DNA of 64,000 nt, taken from positions 1-64,000 of the forward strand of contig DAHVAL010000005.1 in NCBI GenBank assembly GCA_027314645.1, read 5' to 3'. This document shows, piece by piece, positions 17,141 through 24,964 of this stretch. Below the pieces are notes generated by a model, which was not told the DNA's origin, did not search any database, and was given only the letters and a program-made list of their open reading frames with translations. Position 1 is the first letter of the stretch. Every line of letters starts with the position of its first letter. The DNA is from Nitrospirota bacterium (GTDB taxonomy: Bacteria; Nitrospirota; Leptospirillia; Leptospirillales; Leptospirillaceae). The translations under genes and the position numbers were made by a program.

Positions 17141-17517
17141 TGGATATAAATGATGCCGTCCTTGCCTTTGATGCCCTCTCTCAAGAAACACGCCTCAAGG
17201 TGTTCCGCCTCCTGGTCGATCACGGCCTCGAGGGGGTTTCCGCGGGAATAGTGAGCGAGAAATTGGGAATTCCCCCCAATACCTTATCGTTCCATCTCTC
17301 TCACATGAGCAATGCAGGACTGGTGAGTTCCCGCCGGGAAGGGCGCTCCATCATTTACCGGGCTAACTTAGATTTTTTTACAGATTTGATCCGTTACATG
17401 ATCGAAGACTGCTGCAGTGCCGAAGTTGCCAGCATCAGGTCAGACAAGAAAAAGGGGTGCCGCGTCATCGAGCTCTCGAACCGCTGCGCCCCTTTAAAAA
17501 AGGAGGAAAAATCATGA
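17140..17517 (+). CDS. arsR: ArsR-family arsenic-responsive repressor
   Basis: Winged-helix metalloregulator of 125 residues that leaves DNA when As(III) binds. The HTH is GIVSEKLGIPPNTLSFHLSH (about 37-56), followed by the wing SSRREGRSIIYRA. Metal ligands are not in the classical ELCVCDL helix: instead there is a C-terminal C91-C92 pair with C107 and C116 beyond, like the C-terminal site described for Acidithiobacillus ferrooxidans ArsR. ATG 17140 matches the domain start; the open frame extends upstream but crosses the promoter. Stop overlaps arsI by 4 bases. Confidence 0.92.
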   Translation: MDINDAVLAFDALSQETRLKVFRLLVDHGLEGVSAGIVSEKLGIPPNTLSFHLSHMSNAGLVSSRREGRSIIYRANLDFFTDLIRYMIEDCCSAEVASIRSDKKKGCRVIELSNRCAPLKKEEKS

Positions 17518-17981
17518 AACGCTTGCATATCCACATGGGTGTCGAGAACCTGGAGAACGCAATTCATTTTTACAATGCGTTATTCGGCAAAAGACCCTCC
17601 AAAATCAAGCCGGATTATGCGAAATGGATGCTCGAAAACCCCCATGTGAACTTCGCCATTTCCACGCGGACGGGAAAAATGGGGGTCGACCACCTTGGAA
17701 TTCAAGTGGATGAGGAACATGAACTTTCCGAAATTCGGGACCGGCTGAATAGTGCGAATATGGCGGTGACCAAGGAGGGAGAAGCCGTCTGCTGCTATGC
17801 CCGCTCGGAAAAATCGTGGGTCCACGATCCCGCAGGGATTCCGTGGGAAGCCTACCGCACCATGGAGGATGCGGAGACCTTCAACGGGGAGAAGGGTCTC
17901 GAGAGCGCCTGTTGCACCCCTCAGGAACCTATGTCTTCCTGCGGCGGCCCTCACCCCACCACGGAAGCCTGCTGTTCATGA
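17514..17981 (+). CDS. arsI: ArsI/CadI-family vicinal-oxygen-chelate enzyme (organoarsenical C-As lyase type)
   Basis: Protein of 155 residues of the ArsI/CadI heavy-metal resistance family. ArsI is an Fe(II) dioxygenase that breaks the carbon-arsenic bond of trivalent methyl- and aryl-arsenicals. Metal ligands H5 or H7, H60 (VDHLGIQV) and E112 (WEAY) and the substrate-binding vicinal pair C93-C94 (AVCCYARS) are all present. An extra Cys-rich tail (CC at 133-134, C143, CC at 153-154) follows the catalytic domain. ATG 17514 with AAGGAGG upstream, overlapping arsR by 4 bases. Family membership is firm; the exact substrate is inferred. Confidence 0.88.
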   Translation: MKRLHIHMGVENLENAIHFYNALFGKRPSKIKPDYAKWMLENPHVNFAISTRTGKMGVDHLGIQVDEEHELSEIRDRLNSANMAVTKEGEAVCCYARSEKSWVHDPAGIPWEAYRTMEDAETFNGEKGLESACCTPQEPMSSCGGPHPTTEACCS

Positions 17982-18469
17982 CCTTCGTTCCCTTGAAAGT
18001 CCTCATTCTCTGCACGGGAAATTCCTGCCGGTCGATTCTGGGGGAGGCCTTATTCAATCACCTTGGGAAAGGGCGCGTGACGGCCTTTAGTGCGGGCAGC
18101 AAGCCAAAAATGGAGGTTCATCCCAAAACACTTTCCTTGCTCCAATCCCGGGGAATTTCCACGGCCCGCCTTCGCAGCAAATCCTGGAATGAATTTGCCG
18201 GCATCTCCTTCGATGCTGTCATTACCGTCTGCGACGCCGCAGCCGGAGAATCCTGCCCGATTTTTCCGGGGTCTCCCGTCAAGGTGCATTGGGGAATCCC
18301 TGACCCCGACCAGGCGACAGGCTCGGAAGAAGAAATATCGGCGGCATTTGAGCGCGCGTACAACACGCTTGAAGCGCGAGTCAAAGCTTTCTTGGATCTT
18401 CCGCATGAGCTCACGGGGAATGATCTTGAAATCTGTCTTCGATCAATGGCAAGAATCGTGGCCGAATAA
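17978..18469 (+). CDS. arsC: Arsenate reductase, low-molecular-weight phosphatase (thioredoxin-linked) type
   Basis: Reduces As(V) to As(III) in the cytoplasm; 163 residues. The phosphatase loop C-T-G-N-S-C-R (C12 to R18), the resolving cysteines C85 and C93 (TVCDAAAGESCP) and the acid D109 (IPDPD) correspond to C10, C82, C89 and D105 of plasmid pI258 ArsC, indicating the thioredoxin-coupled mechanism. ATG 17978 overlaps the arsI stop by 4 bases; a longer frame upstream is antisense-free but has no role. No arsB or acr3 efflux gene follows: the next gene is on the opposite strand. Confidence 0.93.
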   Translation: MTFVPLKVLILCTGNSCRSILGEALFNHLGKGRVTAFSAGSKPKMEVHPKTLSLLQSRGISTARLRSKSWNEFAGISFDAVITVCDAAAGESCPIFPGSPVKVHWGIPDPDQATGSEEEISAAFERAYNTLEARVKAFLDLPHELTGNDLEICLRSMARIVAE

Positions 18470-18643
18470 AGGGCGGCTCACTCTCAAGCATGCTTCTTGC
18501 ACGATCGTACTTTCACCTTGTGATGAGGGAATCCGCGTTCATGACCTACGTGGAGGGCCCTTCCATGATGGATCAGCCCGAGGACGTCCGATGGGATTTT
18601 GATGCGGGCATCTTCAATTGTCAGAAGGGTTGCTGGGAAGGGG

Positions 18644-19405
18644 TCAGGAGAGATCAACCCAGACCGGGGCATGATCGGAAGGACGTTCGTTTTTTCGAAT
18701 GTGCCGGTCGATTCCTGCATCCTTCAGGACGGGTCGGAGGGTTTGGGAGGTCAGGATAAGATCAATCCTGAGCCCCATATTTCTCCGAAACATCCCCTGG
18801 CGGTAATCCCACCAACTGTAATGTCCATTCTCGGGATGAAAGAGTCGGAAGGCATCATCGAAATGCCCGTCCATCATCTCGTTTAGCGCCGTTCGTTCCT
18901 CAGGAGAGAGGAAAATTTGACCTGCAAGCGCCGGATCCCATGCATCCCGGTCTTCAGGGGCGATATTAAAGTCTCCTGTCAGGATGACACGGGGGTGGTC
19001 CTCCCGCTCCTCCTTTAAAAGCTGCGATAAATGGGAAAGCCAGTCGAGTTTGTACTGATATTTTGCCGATCCCAGTTCCTGTCCGTTGGGAACATAGACA
19101 TTGATGATGCGAAGATTGTGTGCCGAAGCGGCAATAAGGCGGCATTCTGAATCATCCCAGCCAGGAAAGCCAAACCGGGGCTCGGAAAGCGGAATTCGGG
19201 AGACAATGGCAACCCCGTTGTAGGTCGGTTGCCCGTGAAAGAGCGTGTGAAAGCCCGCCTTGAGGAATTCTTCTTGGGGAAAGCGGTCATTGATGACCTT
19301 CGTCTCCTGAAGGCAGAGAATATCAGGATTTCTTTGGGCGATCCACTCCAACACCTGCGGGAGGCGGACGGGGAGCGAGTTGACGTTCCAGGTTGCAACT
19401 TTCAC
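18644..19405 (-). CDS. xthA: Exodeoxyribonuclease III
   Basis: AP endonuclease/3'-5' exonuclease of base excision repair, 253 residues. Catalytic motifs ATWNVNSL, LQETKV, YVPNGQ, TGDFNIAPED, RIDLILTS and SDHAPVWVDL are complete. GTG start at 19405 with GAGGAGG upstream. Last gene of the minus-strand operon that begins with folD; 27 bases after the ChaC-like gene. Confidence 0.95.
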   Translation of the reverse strand: MKVATWNVNSLPVRLPQVLEWIAQRNPDILCLQETKVINDRFPQEEFLKAGFHTLFHGQPTYNGVAIVSRIPLSEPRFGFPGWDDSECRLIAASAHNLRIINVYVPNGQELGSAKYQYKLDWLSHLSQLLKEEREDHPRVILTGDFNIAPEDRDAWDPALAGQIFLSPEERTALNEMMDGHFDDAFRLFHPENGHYSWWDYRQGMFRRNMGLRIDLILTSQTLRPVLKDAGIDRHIRKNERPSDHAPVWVDLS

Positions 19406-19432
19406 CCGACTGCGCCTCCTCGATCCAGAGGG

Positions 19433-19978
19433 TTAAAAATGGGTGCGATGAGTTTGCTGATTTCCAAACCCATGCCATTTGAGGAGACTCGTCGCGGCAT
19501 CCACGGCAAGGTCCATGATTCCAAGCTCGGTCATTTTTTCGGAGAAAAGCAACACATACTCGATTCCCGTCCCCATCGGCCCTTTCCCGTTCTTCGCGAT
19601 CTTCACAACCTCCTGGGGGACAATCTTTCCGATGTAATCGGGATGATTCCGGTCTGAGATGAAGAAATAGGCCTCTTCCGCAGATTGTCCATTCACAATG
19701 ATTTGACTTTCCCGGAGGACAAAATTGGGTCCATGTCGCCGTGTCAGGGATTCGAGAATATCCTCTTCCTCGTCTTCGGGAACAAGGTAGGCAATTCCTG
19801 TGCAATCCCCGGCGGTTTCAAGTCCCAATCCAGGGGAAGGGGTTTCAGAAGTTCCGTACTGTTCCGTCAGGAAATAATTAAATGCCCTATGATGCTCTTC
19901 CAAGAGGGCTTTCTGCCGCGATTGGAAATGGTACGGGAAATCCCACATGAGCTGATCATAGGTAAATATCCACGCCAT
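19433..19978 (-). CDS. ChaC-like gamma-glutamylcyclotransferase
   Basis: Protein of 181 residues resembling glutathione-specific gamma-glutamylcyclotransferases of the ChaC family, which release 5-oxoproline and Cys-Gly. The family start (W-F-x-YGSLMW) appears as WIFTYDQLMWDFPY, so the glycine-rich YGSL loop is changed. Next comes HHRAFNYFLTEQYGTSETPSPGLGLETAGDCTGIAY-like sequence (the AFNYF, GLGL and CTGIAY blocks) and the C-terminal HPDYIGK and TGIEYVL. ATG 19978 has GGAGG upstream; the frame continues further but without a site. Activity is uncertain because of the altered loop. Confidence 0.78.
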   Translation of the reverse strand: MAWIFTYDQLMWDFPYHFQSRQKALLEEHHRAFNYFLTEQYGTSETPSPGLGLETAGDCTGIAYLVPEDEEEDILESLTRRHGPNFVLRESQIIVNGQSAEEAYFFISDRNHPDYIGKIVPQEVVKIAKNGKGPMGTGIEYVLLFSEKMTELGIMDLAVDAATSLLKWHGFGNQQTHRTHF

Positions 19979-20039
19979 CGTTCCTCCGTACGCCGTAACG
20001 GTCGAAAAAGGGTTATCAGGAGTTGAATCCTCGGAACTC

Positions 20040-20858
20040 CTAGTCGGAATAGCTTTCTGTCTCTTTTGGAAATCCTCGGGTTTCGACTTCGCGGCGAAAA
20101 TCGGTGAGCGCCCGGACCGCATCTTCCCGCCCACGGGAAAATGGTCGCACGAACCGGGGGATCCGTTCAGATTCCGTCCATCCCATGAGATCATGAATGA
20201 CCAGAACCTGACCGTCCGTGTAAGGACCGGCACCGATGCCGATCACCGGCACAGGGACTTCGTGGGTAATCCGCCGGGCAAGATCGAACGGAACGCCTTC
20301 CACCAGCAGGGCAAAGACGCCCGCATCGACAAGAGCCCTCGCGTCCTCGAGGATGACCTTCGCCTCTGCGTCTCCCCGGCCCTGGACTCGAAATCCTCCC
20401 ATGCTATGGACCTTCTGGGGGAGGAGACCGATATGTCCCATGACGGGAATCATGGACGACACGATCCTTTTCATCGTTTCTGCATAGTCCCGCCCGCCTT
20501 CGATCTTAACCCCTTGAGCGCCTCCCTCCTTCACAATGCGGCCCGCTTCCCGAATTGCGGTTTCGGGGGAGGGCTGGTAGGACAGAAAAGGCATATCGGC
20601 GAGCAGAAGGGCGCTTCCTTTGAGACCCCGTGCGACCATGCGCGTATGATAGACCATCTCGTCGACAGTCACGGGAAGGGTGGACTCGTGTCCCTGGACC
20701 ACCATTCCGAGAGTGTCCCCGACAAGGGCGATATCGATGCCGGCCTCCCGCAGGAGGGATCCGTGAAAGGCGTCATAGGCCGTCACCATAGAGATCGGAC
20801 GCCGTTCCAATTTTCTTCGAAGAAGATCAGGAATGGTGGGAGCAGGCAGGCGGTTCAC
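20040..20858 (-). CDS. panB: 3-methyl-2-oxobutanoate hydroxymethyltransferase
   Basis: Ketopantoate hydroxymethyltransferase of 272 residues, first step of pantothenate synthesis, consuming 5,10-methylene-THF. Conserved VTAYDAFHGSLL, VGDTLGMVVQGHESTLPV, ADMPFLSYQ, VKIEGG, PVMGHIGLLPQ and LVEGVPFDLA are intact. GTG start at 20858, 10 bases after metF. Its partners metF and folD work on the same one-carbon donor. Confidence 0.96.
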   Translation of the reverse strand: MNRLPAPTIPDLLRRKLERRPISMVTAYDAFHGSLLREAGIDIALVGDTLGMVVQGHESTLPVTVDEMVYHTRMVARGLKGSALLLADMPFLSYQPSPETAIREAGRIVKEGGAQGVKIEGGRDYAETMKRIVSSMIPVMGHIGLLPQKVHSMGGFRVQGRGDAEAKVILEDARALVDAGVFALLVEGVPFDLARRITHEVPVPVIGIGAGPYTDGQVLVIHDLMGWTESERIPRFVRPFSRGREDAVRALTDFRREVETRGFPKETESYSD

Positions 20859-20868
20859 GAATAATCCG

Positions 20869-21738
20869 TCAGACCCCGGCCAGGTCGAGAATGGCCGGAA
20901 TTCGTTCTTCGGCTCCCACGGTCATGATATGAACTCCATTGACCATCGGAGAGACCGAGCGAATGGTTTCTGCCGCAATCCGAATCCCCTCCTCGATCCA
21001 TTCCTCGCTCCGGCAGGATTCCATGCGAGCGATCAGGGACGGGGGGACCCTGATCCCAGGGACTTTCTCATTGAGATACCGAGCCATGGCGGGGGATTTC
21101 AACAGGATGATCCCGCAAATGACAGGAACTCCAAAGGGGCGGGCAAAGTCCATGAATTCATCCAGCCGGTCCGCATCAAAGACGACCTGGGTTTGAAAGA
21201 ACCTGGCTCCTGCATCGAACTTTTCTTCGAAGCGTTTTTTTTCCGTTGCCAAGTCTCCTTCGGGAGAACTTGCGGCCCCTGGAAGAATATCAGTGGGTCC
21301 TGAAAGATCTTTTCCGGCGAGGTCGCTCCCTCCATTGAGGAGAGTGATCGCGCGAATCAGTTCCGGAGAGGAGATATCGAAGACCGGTTTTGAATCCGGG
21401 TGATCCCCGATTCCTGCGGGGTCACCGGAAAGGCAGAGAACCTGCTTAATGCCCAGAGAGGACATTCCGATGATGTCCGATTGAAGGGCCAGCCTGTTTC
21501 GATCCCTCAGGGTCAGCTGAACGATGGGATCGATGCCGATTCCCTTGAGATGGAGGCCCATGGCGAACGGGCACATCCTCATGACGGCCGTCTGATTGTC
21601 CGTCACATTCATTCCATGGATTCGTCCCTTAAGAGGGAGGATTTTTCTGAGAAGCCCCTCCACATCCGTTCCCTTTGGTGGGGAGCATTCGGCGGTAATC
21701 AGAAATTGTCTCTCAGAGAGGGCCTGGCGAAAGGTCAA
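20869..21738 (-). CDS. metF: Methylenetetrahydrofolate reductase
   Basis: Flavoprotein of 289 residues reducing 5,10-methylene-THF to 5-methyl-THF for methionine synthesis. TIM-barrel protein with ITAECSPPKGTD, HGMNVTDNQTA, LTLRDRNR (FAD/folate region), LCLSGDP and FFQTQVVFD. TTG start at 21738 with GAGGAG 8 bases upstream. 15 bases downstream of folD and 10 upstream of panB. Confidence 0.93.
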   Translation of the reverse strand: MTFRQALSERQFLITAECSPPKGTDVEGLLRKILPLKGRIHGMNVTDNQTAVMRMCPFAMGLHLKGIGIDPIVQLTLRDRNRLALQSDIIGMSSLGIKQVLCLSGDPAGIGDHPDSKPVFDISSPELIRAITLLNGGSDLAGKDLSGPTDILPGAASSPEGDLATEKKRFEEKFDAGARFFQTQVVFDADRLDEFMDFARPFGVPVICGIILLKSPAMARYLNEKVPGIRVPPSLIARMESCRSEEWIEEGIRIAAETIRSVSPMVNGVHIMTVGAEERIPAILDLAGV

Positions 21739-21753
21739 CGGATACTCCTCGAT

Positions 21754-22614
21754 CTATTTGATCAACCCGGTGTGATTTCTATAGGCATCGATCGTATTGT
21801 CCAGCAAAGTGGCGATTGTCATGGGGCCGATTCCGCCGGGAACAGGGGTGATTGCCCCGGCAACCTGGAGCGCATCCTCAAAGAGAACGTCGCCCTTTAG
21901 TTTTCCATCCAAACCTCTCGAAATTCCAACATCGATGACGGTGGCCCCTTGTTTGATAAATTCGCGTGTGATTGATTCCGGACGCCCCAGGGCGGCGACA
22001 AGGATGTCGGCCTGTCGGGTGATGTGAGGCAAATCGTGGGTCTTGCTGTGACAGATAGTGACGGTGGCGTCCCTGTTCAACAGGAGGAGTGCCATGGGTT
22101 TTCCGACAATCAAGCTGCGTCCGACGATGACCGCGTGTGTTCCTGAAATGGGGATATGGGAACGGTCGAGAAGTGTGATGATCCCACGCGGGGTACAGGC
22201 GACGAGGCCGGGTTCTCCTGCGACCAGTCGTCCCAGATTTGCGGGATGAAACCCGTCAACATCCTTGTCAGGGGAGATTTTTAAGAGCACCTGTTCTTTG
22301 GATACCTGCGGAGGAAGAGGCAACTGGACAAGAATGCCATCGATTGCCGGGTCCCGGTTGAACCCGTCGATCGTTTCAAGAACCGCTTCGGTGGACGAGG
22401 AGGCGGGAAGGTTGATGTCTGGCGCGTAGATTCCAACGCGGTGGCAAGCCTTCCGCTTATTGGACACATAGGTATGGCTCGCCGGGTCTTCTCCGACGAG
22501 AATGACCGCCAACCCTGGAGGCCGACCGGCCTTTGGCGAAAGGGATTGAACTTTCTCTGCCTGCTCCTCATGAATCAGGGAAGCAAGGGATTTCCCGTCC
22601 AGAATCTCTGCCAT
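21754..22614 (-). CDS. folD: Methylenetetrahydrofolate dehydrogenase / cyclohydrolase
   Basis: Bifunctional enzyme of 286 residues interconverting methylene-, methenyl- and 10-formyl-THF. YVSNKRKACHRVGI carries the catalytic Lys, then DGILVQLPLP, SPDKDVDGFHP, the NADP-binding VIVGRSLIVGKPMALLLL and TPVPGGIGPMTIA. ATG 22614 fits the family start (AEILDGK); a TTG nine codons earlier is less likely. Leads the operon folD-metF-panB-chaC-xthA, in which the first three share methylene-THF. Confidence 0.96.
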   Translation of the reverse strand: MAEILDGKSLASLIHEEQAEKVQSLSPKAGRPPGLAVILVGEDPASHTYVSNKRKACHRVGIYAPDINLPASSSTEAVLETIDGFNRDPAIDGILVQLPLPPQVSKEQVLLKISPDKDVDGFHPANLGRLVAGEPGLVACTPRGIITLLDRSHIPISGTHAVIVGRSLIVGKPMALLLLNRDATVTICHSKTHDLPHITRQADILVAALGRPESITREFIKQGATVIDVGISRGLDGKLKGDVLFEDALQVAGAITPVPGGIGPMTIATLLDNTIDAYRNHTGLIK

Positions 22615-22829
22615 TGATTCCAATCCTTTCAAAATGTCCAACCTTCAAATGATTTCCTCGCTCAGAATAGCCCATCGCCCTCCGATTATTCAAGGTTGCG
22701 ACGCTTGAATTCTTTCGGAAATCTTGATTTTCACGGAGAGCAAATCATAAAAAAGAACTTTGAATTTTTATCAAGATTAAAATGAAGAACGGATATTTTT
22801 CCCCGGAATAGGGAGGGCGGAGTCACATC

Positions 22830-23777
22830 ATGTCGCATGACATCAACGTCAACCGATGGACCTCGTTCCCTCGTTCCGGTCCTTCGCGTCTACGCTTCGG
22901 AATGTTGTTGGTTGTGGCTTCCGCCATCGGCTTTGCCGCCAAGGGAATCTTGGCGAAGCTCGCCTATCAGCTGGGGCTCAACGCCTCCACAGTCCTTTCA
23001 CTGCGGATGATATCCGTTCTTCCGATCTATTGTGCGGGGCTCTTTTTTTTCGGCCGCTCTCTTCCCGAATCCAGGCCGGGGCCAACCAATCTGGATTTTT
23101 GGAAGGTTGTCGTTTTAGGGCTCCTTGGATTTGATATTTCAGCGCTCCTTGATTTTGAGGGGCTCGAATATATCGGAGCCGGACTCGAACGGCTTGTCCT
23201 TTTTCTGTATCCGACGTTCGTGGTGTTATTGTCTGCGCTTCTTGCCAGACGCCGCATTGCCTTAAGGGAAATTTTGGCGACCCTTTTGGCCTATGCGGGA
23301 TTGGCGACGATGACGTTTGCCGGGGGTAAAATCGCCCCCGATGCCAGAGTAGGAATCCTCTTGGTCTTGGGGAGCGGGGTATTTTATGCGGTGTATCTTG
23401 TGGGTGTGGAACAGGTTTTGAGAAGGGTCAATCCCCTGTACCTGACCTCCCTTGTGATGGTCGTAGCCACGGGGGCCATTCTTCTCCAGGCACTGGTTTC
23501 AGGGAGATTTCGCCTGGATCATTTCGATGGAAAGGCGCTCCTCATCCTTCTTGCGATGGGAATCTTTTCGACGGCCCTTCCCACGTTTTTCATGACCGTG
23601 GGGATTTCCATGATCGGAGCGAACCGGGCCGCACTCGTCTCATTCATGGGACCGGTCGTGACCTTGATAATGGCCGCTCTGTTCCTGGGTGAGACAATGA
23701 GTGTCAAGGAAGGATTGGGAGGTTTATTGGTTTTCCTGGGAGTCGGGTTCGTCGCGTTCAGGGGGCGGGGCGAATAG
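22830..23777 (+). CDS. EamA/DMT-family transporter
   Basis: Inner-membrane drug/metabolite transporter of 315 residues with about ten hydrophobic spans and two EamA halves (first from GMLLVVASAIGFAAKGILAK, second from VGILLVLGSGVFYAVYL). The substrate is unknown. ATG 22830 has GGAG 8 bases upstream. Divergent from folD; a plausible promoter (TTGATT, 16-base gap, CATAAA) lies at about 22720-22750. Its stop is one base from the folE stop, which converges. Confidence 0.88.
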   Translation: MSHDINVNRWTSFPRSGPSRLRFGMLLVVASAIGFAAKGILAKLAYQLGLNASTVLSLRMISVLPIYCAGLFFFGRSLPESRPGPTNLDFWKVVVLGLLGFDISALLDFEGLEYIGAGLERLVLFLYPTFVVLLSALLARRRIALREILATLLAYAGLATMTFAGGKIAPDARVGILLVLGSGVFYAVYLVGVEQVLRRVNPLYLTSLVMVVATGAILLQALVSGRFRLDHFDGKALLILLAMGIFSTALPTFFMTVGISMIGANRAALVSFMGPVVTLIMAALFLGETMSVKEGLGGLLVFLGVGFVAFRGRGE

Positions 23778-23778
23778 G

Positions 23779-24387
23779 TCAGGAAGACCGGATAAGAGAA
23801 AGCATTTCCTGCCGGGTCTTCGCGTTTTTCCGAAAGATCCCGCGCACGGCGCTCGTCACCACCGGAACTCCAGGCTTCTTGAGCCCTCGCATGGAAAGGC
23901 ATAAATGTTCAGCCTCAAGAATGACCATGGCCCCTTGGGGAATCAGCGTTTCCATGATGCAGTCAGCAATCTGGCTCGTCATTCTTTCCTGGATTTGAGC
24001 TCTGCGGGCGAAAATTTCGACGACGCGTCCAAGATCGGACAATCCCGTCATTCGGCCGTTGTCGGGAATATAGCCGATGCTCGCATGTCCAAAAAATGGA
24101 AGAAAATGATGCTCACACATCGAATAGAAGGGAAGGTGTTTAAGAACGATCATTTCATCGAAATTCTCCCCTTTGATCAAGGAGAGGGTTTCCGCCGGAT
24201 TTTGGAACAGTCCCGCGAAGAGATCGGCATAAAGAGTTGCAATTCTTTTCGGTGTCTCCTTCAATCCAGGCCGCTCAAGGTCTTCCCCCAGCCCTTCCAG
24301 AATAAGGCGAAATCCTTCCAGGATCTTGCTCTGGTCAACCACAGCTTCTCCAGCCGTTTTCGGTGACAAGGTAGTGAATCGGGACAT
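23779..24387 (-). CDS. folE: GTP cyclohydrolase I
   Basis: First enzyme of tetrahydrofolate synthesis, about 202 residues. Zn ligands and active site are intact: FYSMCEHHFLPF, the GLSDLGRVVEIFARRAQIQERMTSQIA helix region, and LEAEHLCLSMRG. ATG 24387 is used here; GTG 24342, with GGAG five bases upstream, is a shorter alternative that reduces the overlap with the cyclo-ligase gene from 53 to 8 bases and still leaves the whole domain. Third gene of a minus-strand group with fthC and the amidase. Confidence 0.94.
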   Translation of the reverse strand: MSRFTTLSPKTAGEAVVDQSKILEGFRLILEGLGEDLERPGLKETPKRIATLYADLFAGLFQNPAETLSLIKGENFDEMIVLKHLPFYSMCEHHFLPFFGHASIGYIPDNGRMTGLSDLGRVVEIFARRAQIQERMTSQIADCIMETLIPQGAMVILEAEHLCLSMRGLKKPGVPVVTSAVRGIFRKNAKTRQEMLSLIRSS

Positions 24388-24964
24388 CCTTTTGGGCAAA
24401 TGGAATACTTGGGACGACCTGCTCCTCGAAGGCCATTCCGACTCGTGTGCCCCGGAGATTCCGACGGGAGAGAAGGCGGTCGTAGTATCCTTTTCCATAT
24501 CCGAGCCGGTGTCCCGCTGGATCGAAGCCGACCCCCGGGACTATGAATAGATCCACATCCTGAGGGGAGAAGGAGTGTTTGGTCTCGGGTTCAAGAATTC
24601 CAAACGGACTGGGAACGAGCGGATCCTCCTTTTTCCAGGGGCGGAGAACGATATCCCTTGAATCCCGGATCGAAGGCAGGAGAAGAAGAATATTGGGTTC
24701 TGGGCCCTTGAAGAGGCCGGCAATGACGGGACGCGTATCGATCTCGCTGCCGAAGGAGAGGAAGATGGTCAGGACAAAGAGGCCTTCTTTGTCCTTTCGA
24801 AGTTGATTGATCAGGGAGAGGGCATGGTGGGACGCCAAGAGGGAATTGCGTCTCCGAACCTCTCTGGGGAGGGCGTCACGCCGAGAGACCAATTCCCGCC
24901 GCATTTCTTTCTTTTCGCGAATGATCCTGGAGTCCTCTGAGTGCTGAAATTCCTCAGGGTTCAC
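24335..24964 (-). CDS. 5-formyltetrahydrofolate cyclo-ligase
   Basis: Converts 5-formyl-THF to 5,10-methenyl-THF using ATP; 209 residues. Basic N-terminal REKKEMRRELVSRRDAL, and the signature GVGFDPAGHRLGYGKGYYDRLL (ATP and folate site). GTG start at 24964, overlapping the amidase stop by 11 bases, so probably coupled. Placed beside folE, it makes a second small folate group close to folD-metF-panB. Confidence 0.93.
   Translation of the reverse strand: MNPEEFQHSEDSRIIREKKEMRRELVSRRDALPREVRRRNSLLASHHALSLINQLRKDKEGLFVLTIFLSFGSEIDTRPVIAGLFKGPEPNILLLLPSIRDSRDIVLRPWKKEDPLVPSPFGILEPETKHSFSPQDVDLFIVPGVGFDPAGHRLGYGKGYYDRLLSRRNLRGTRVGMAFEEQVVPSIPFAQKDVPIHYLVTENGWRSCG

Noticed and set aside
18484-18720. 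Small frames on both strands in the arsC-xthA gap
   Set aside because: They run into xthA, have no ribosome site and show no recognisable motif.
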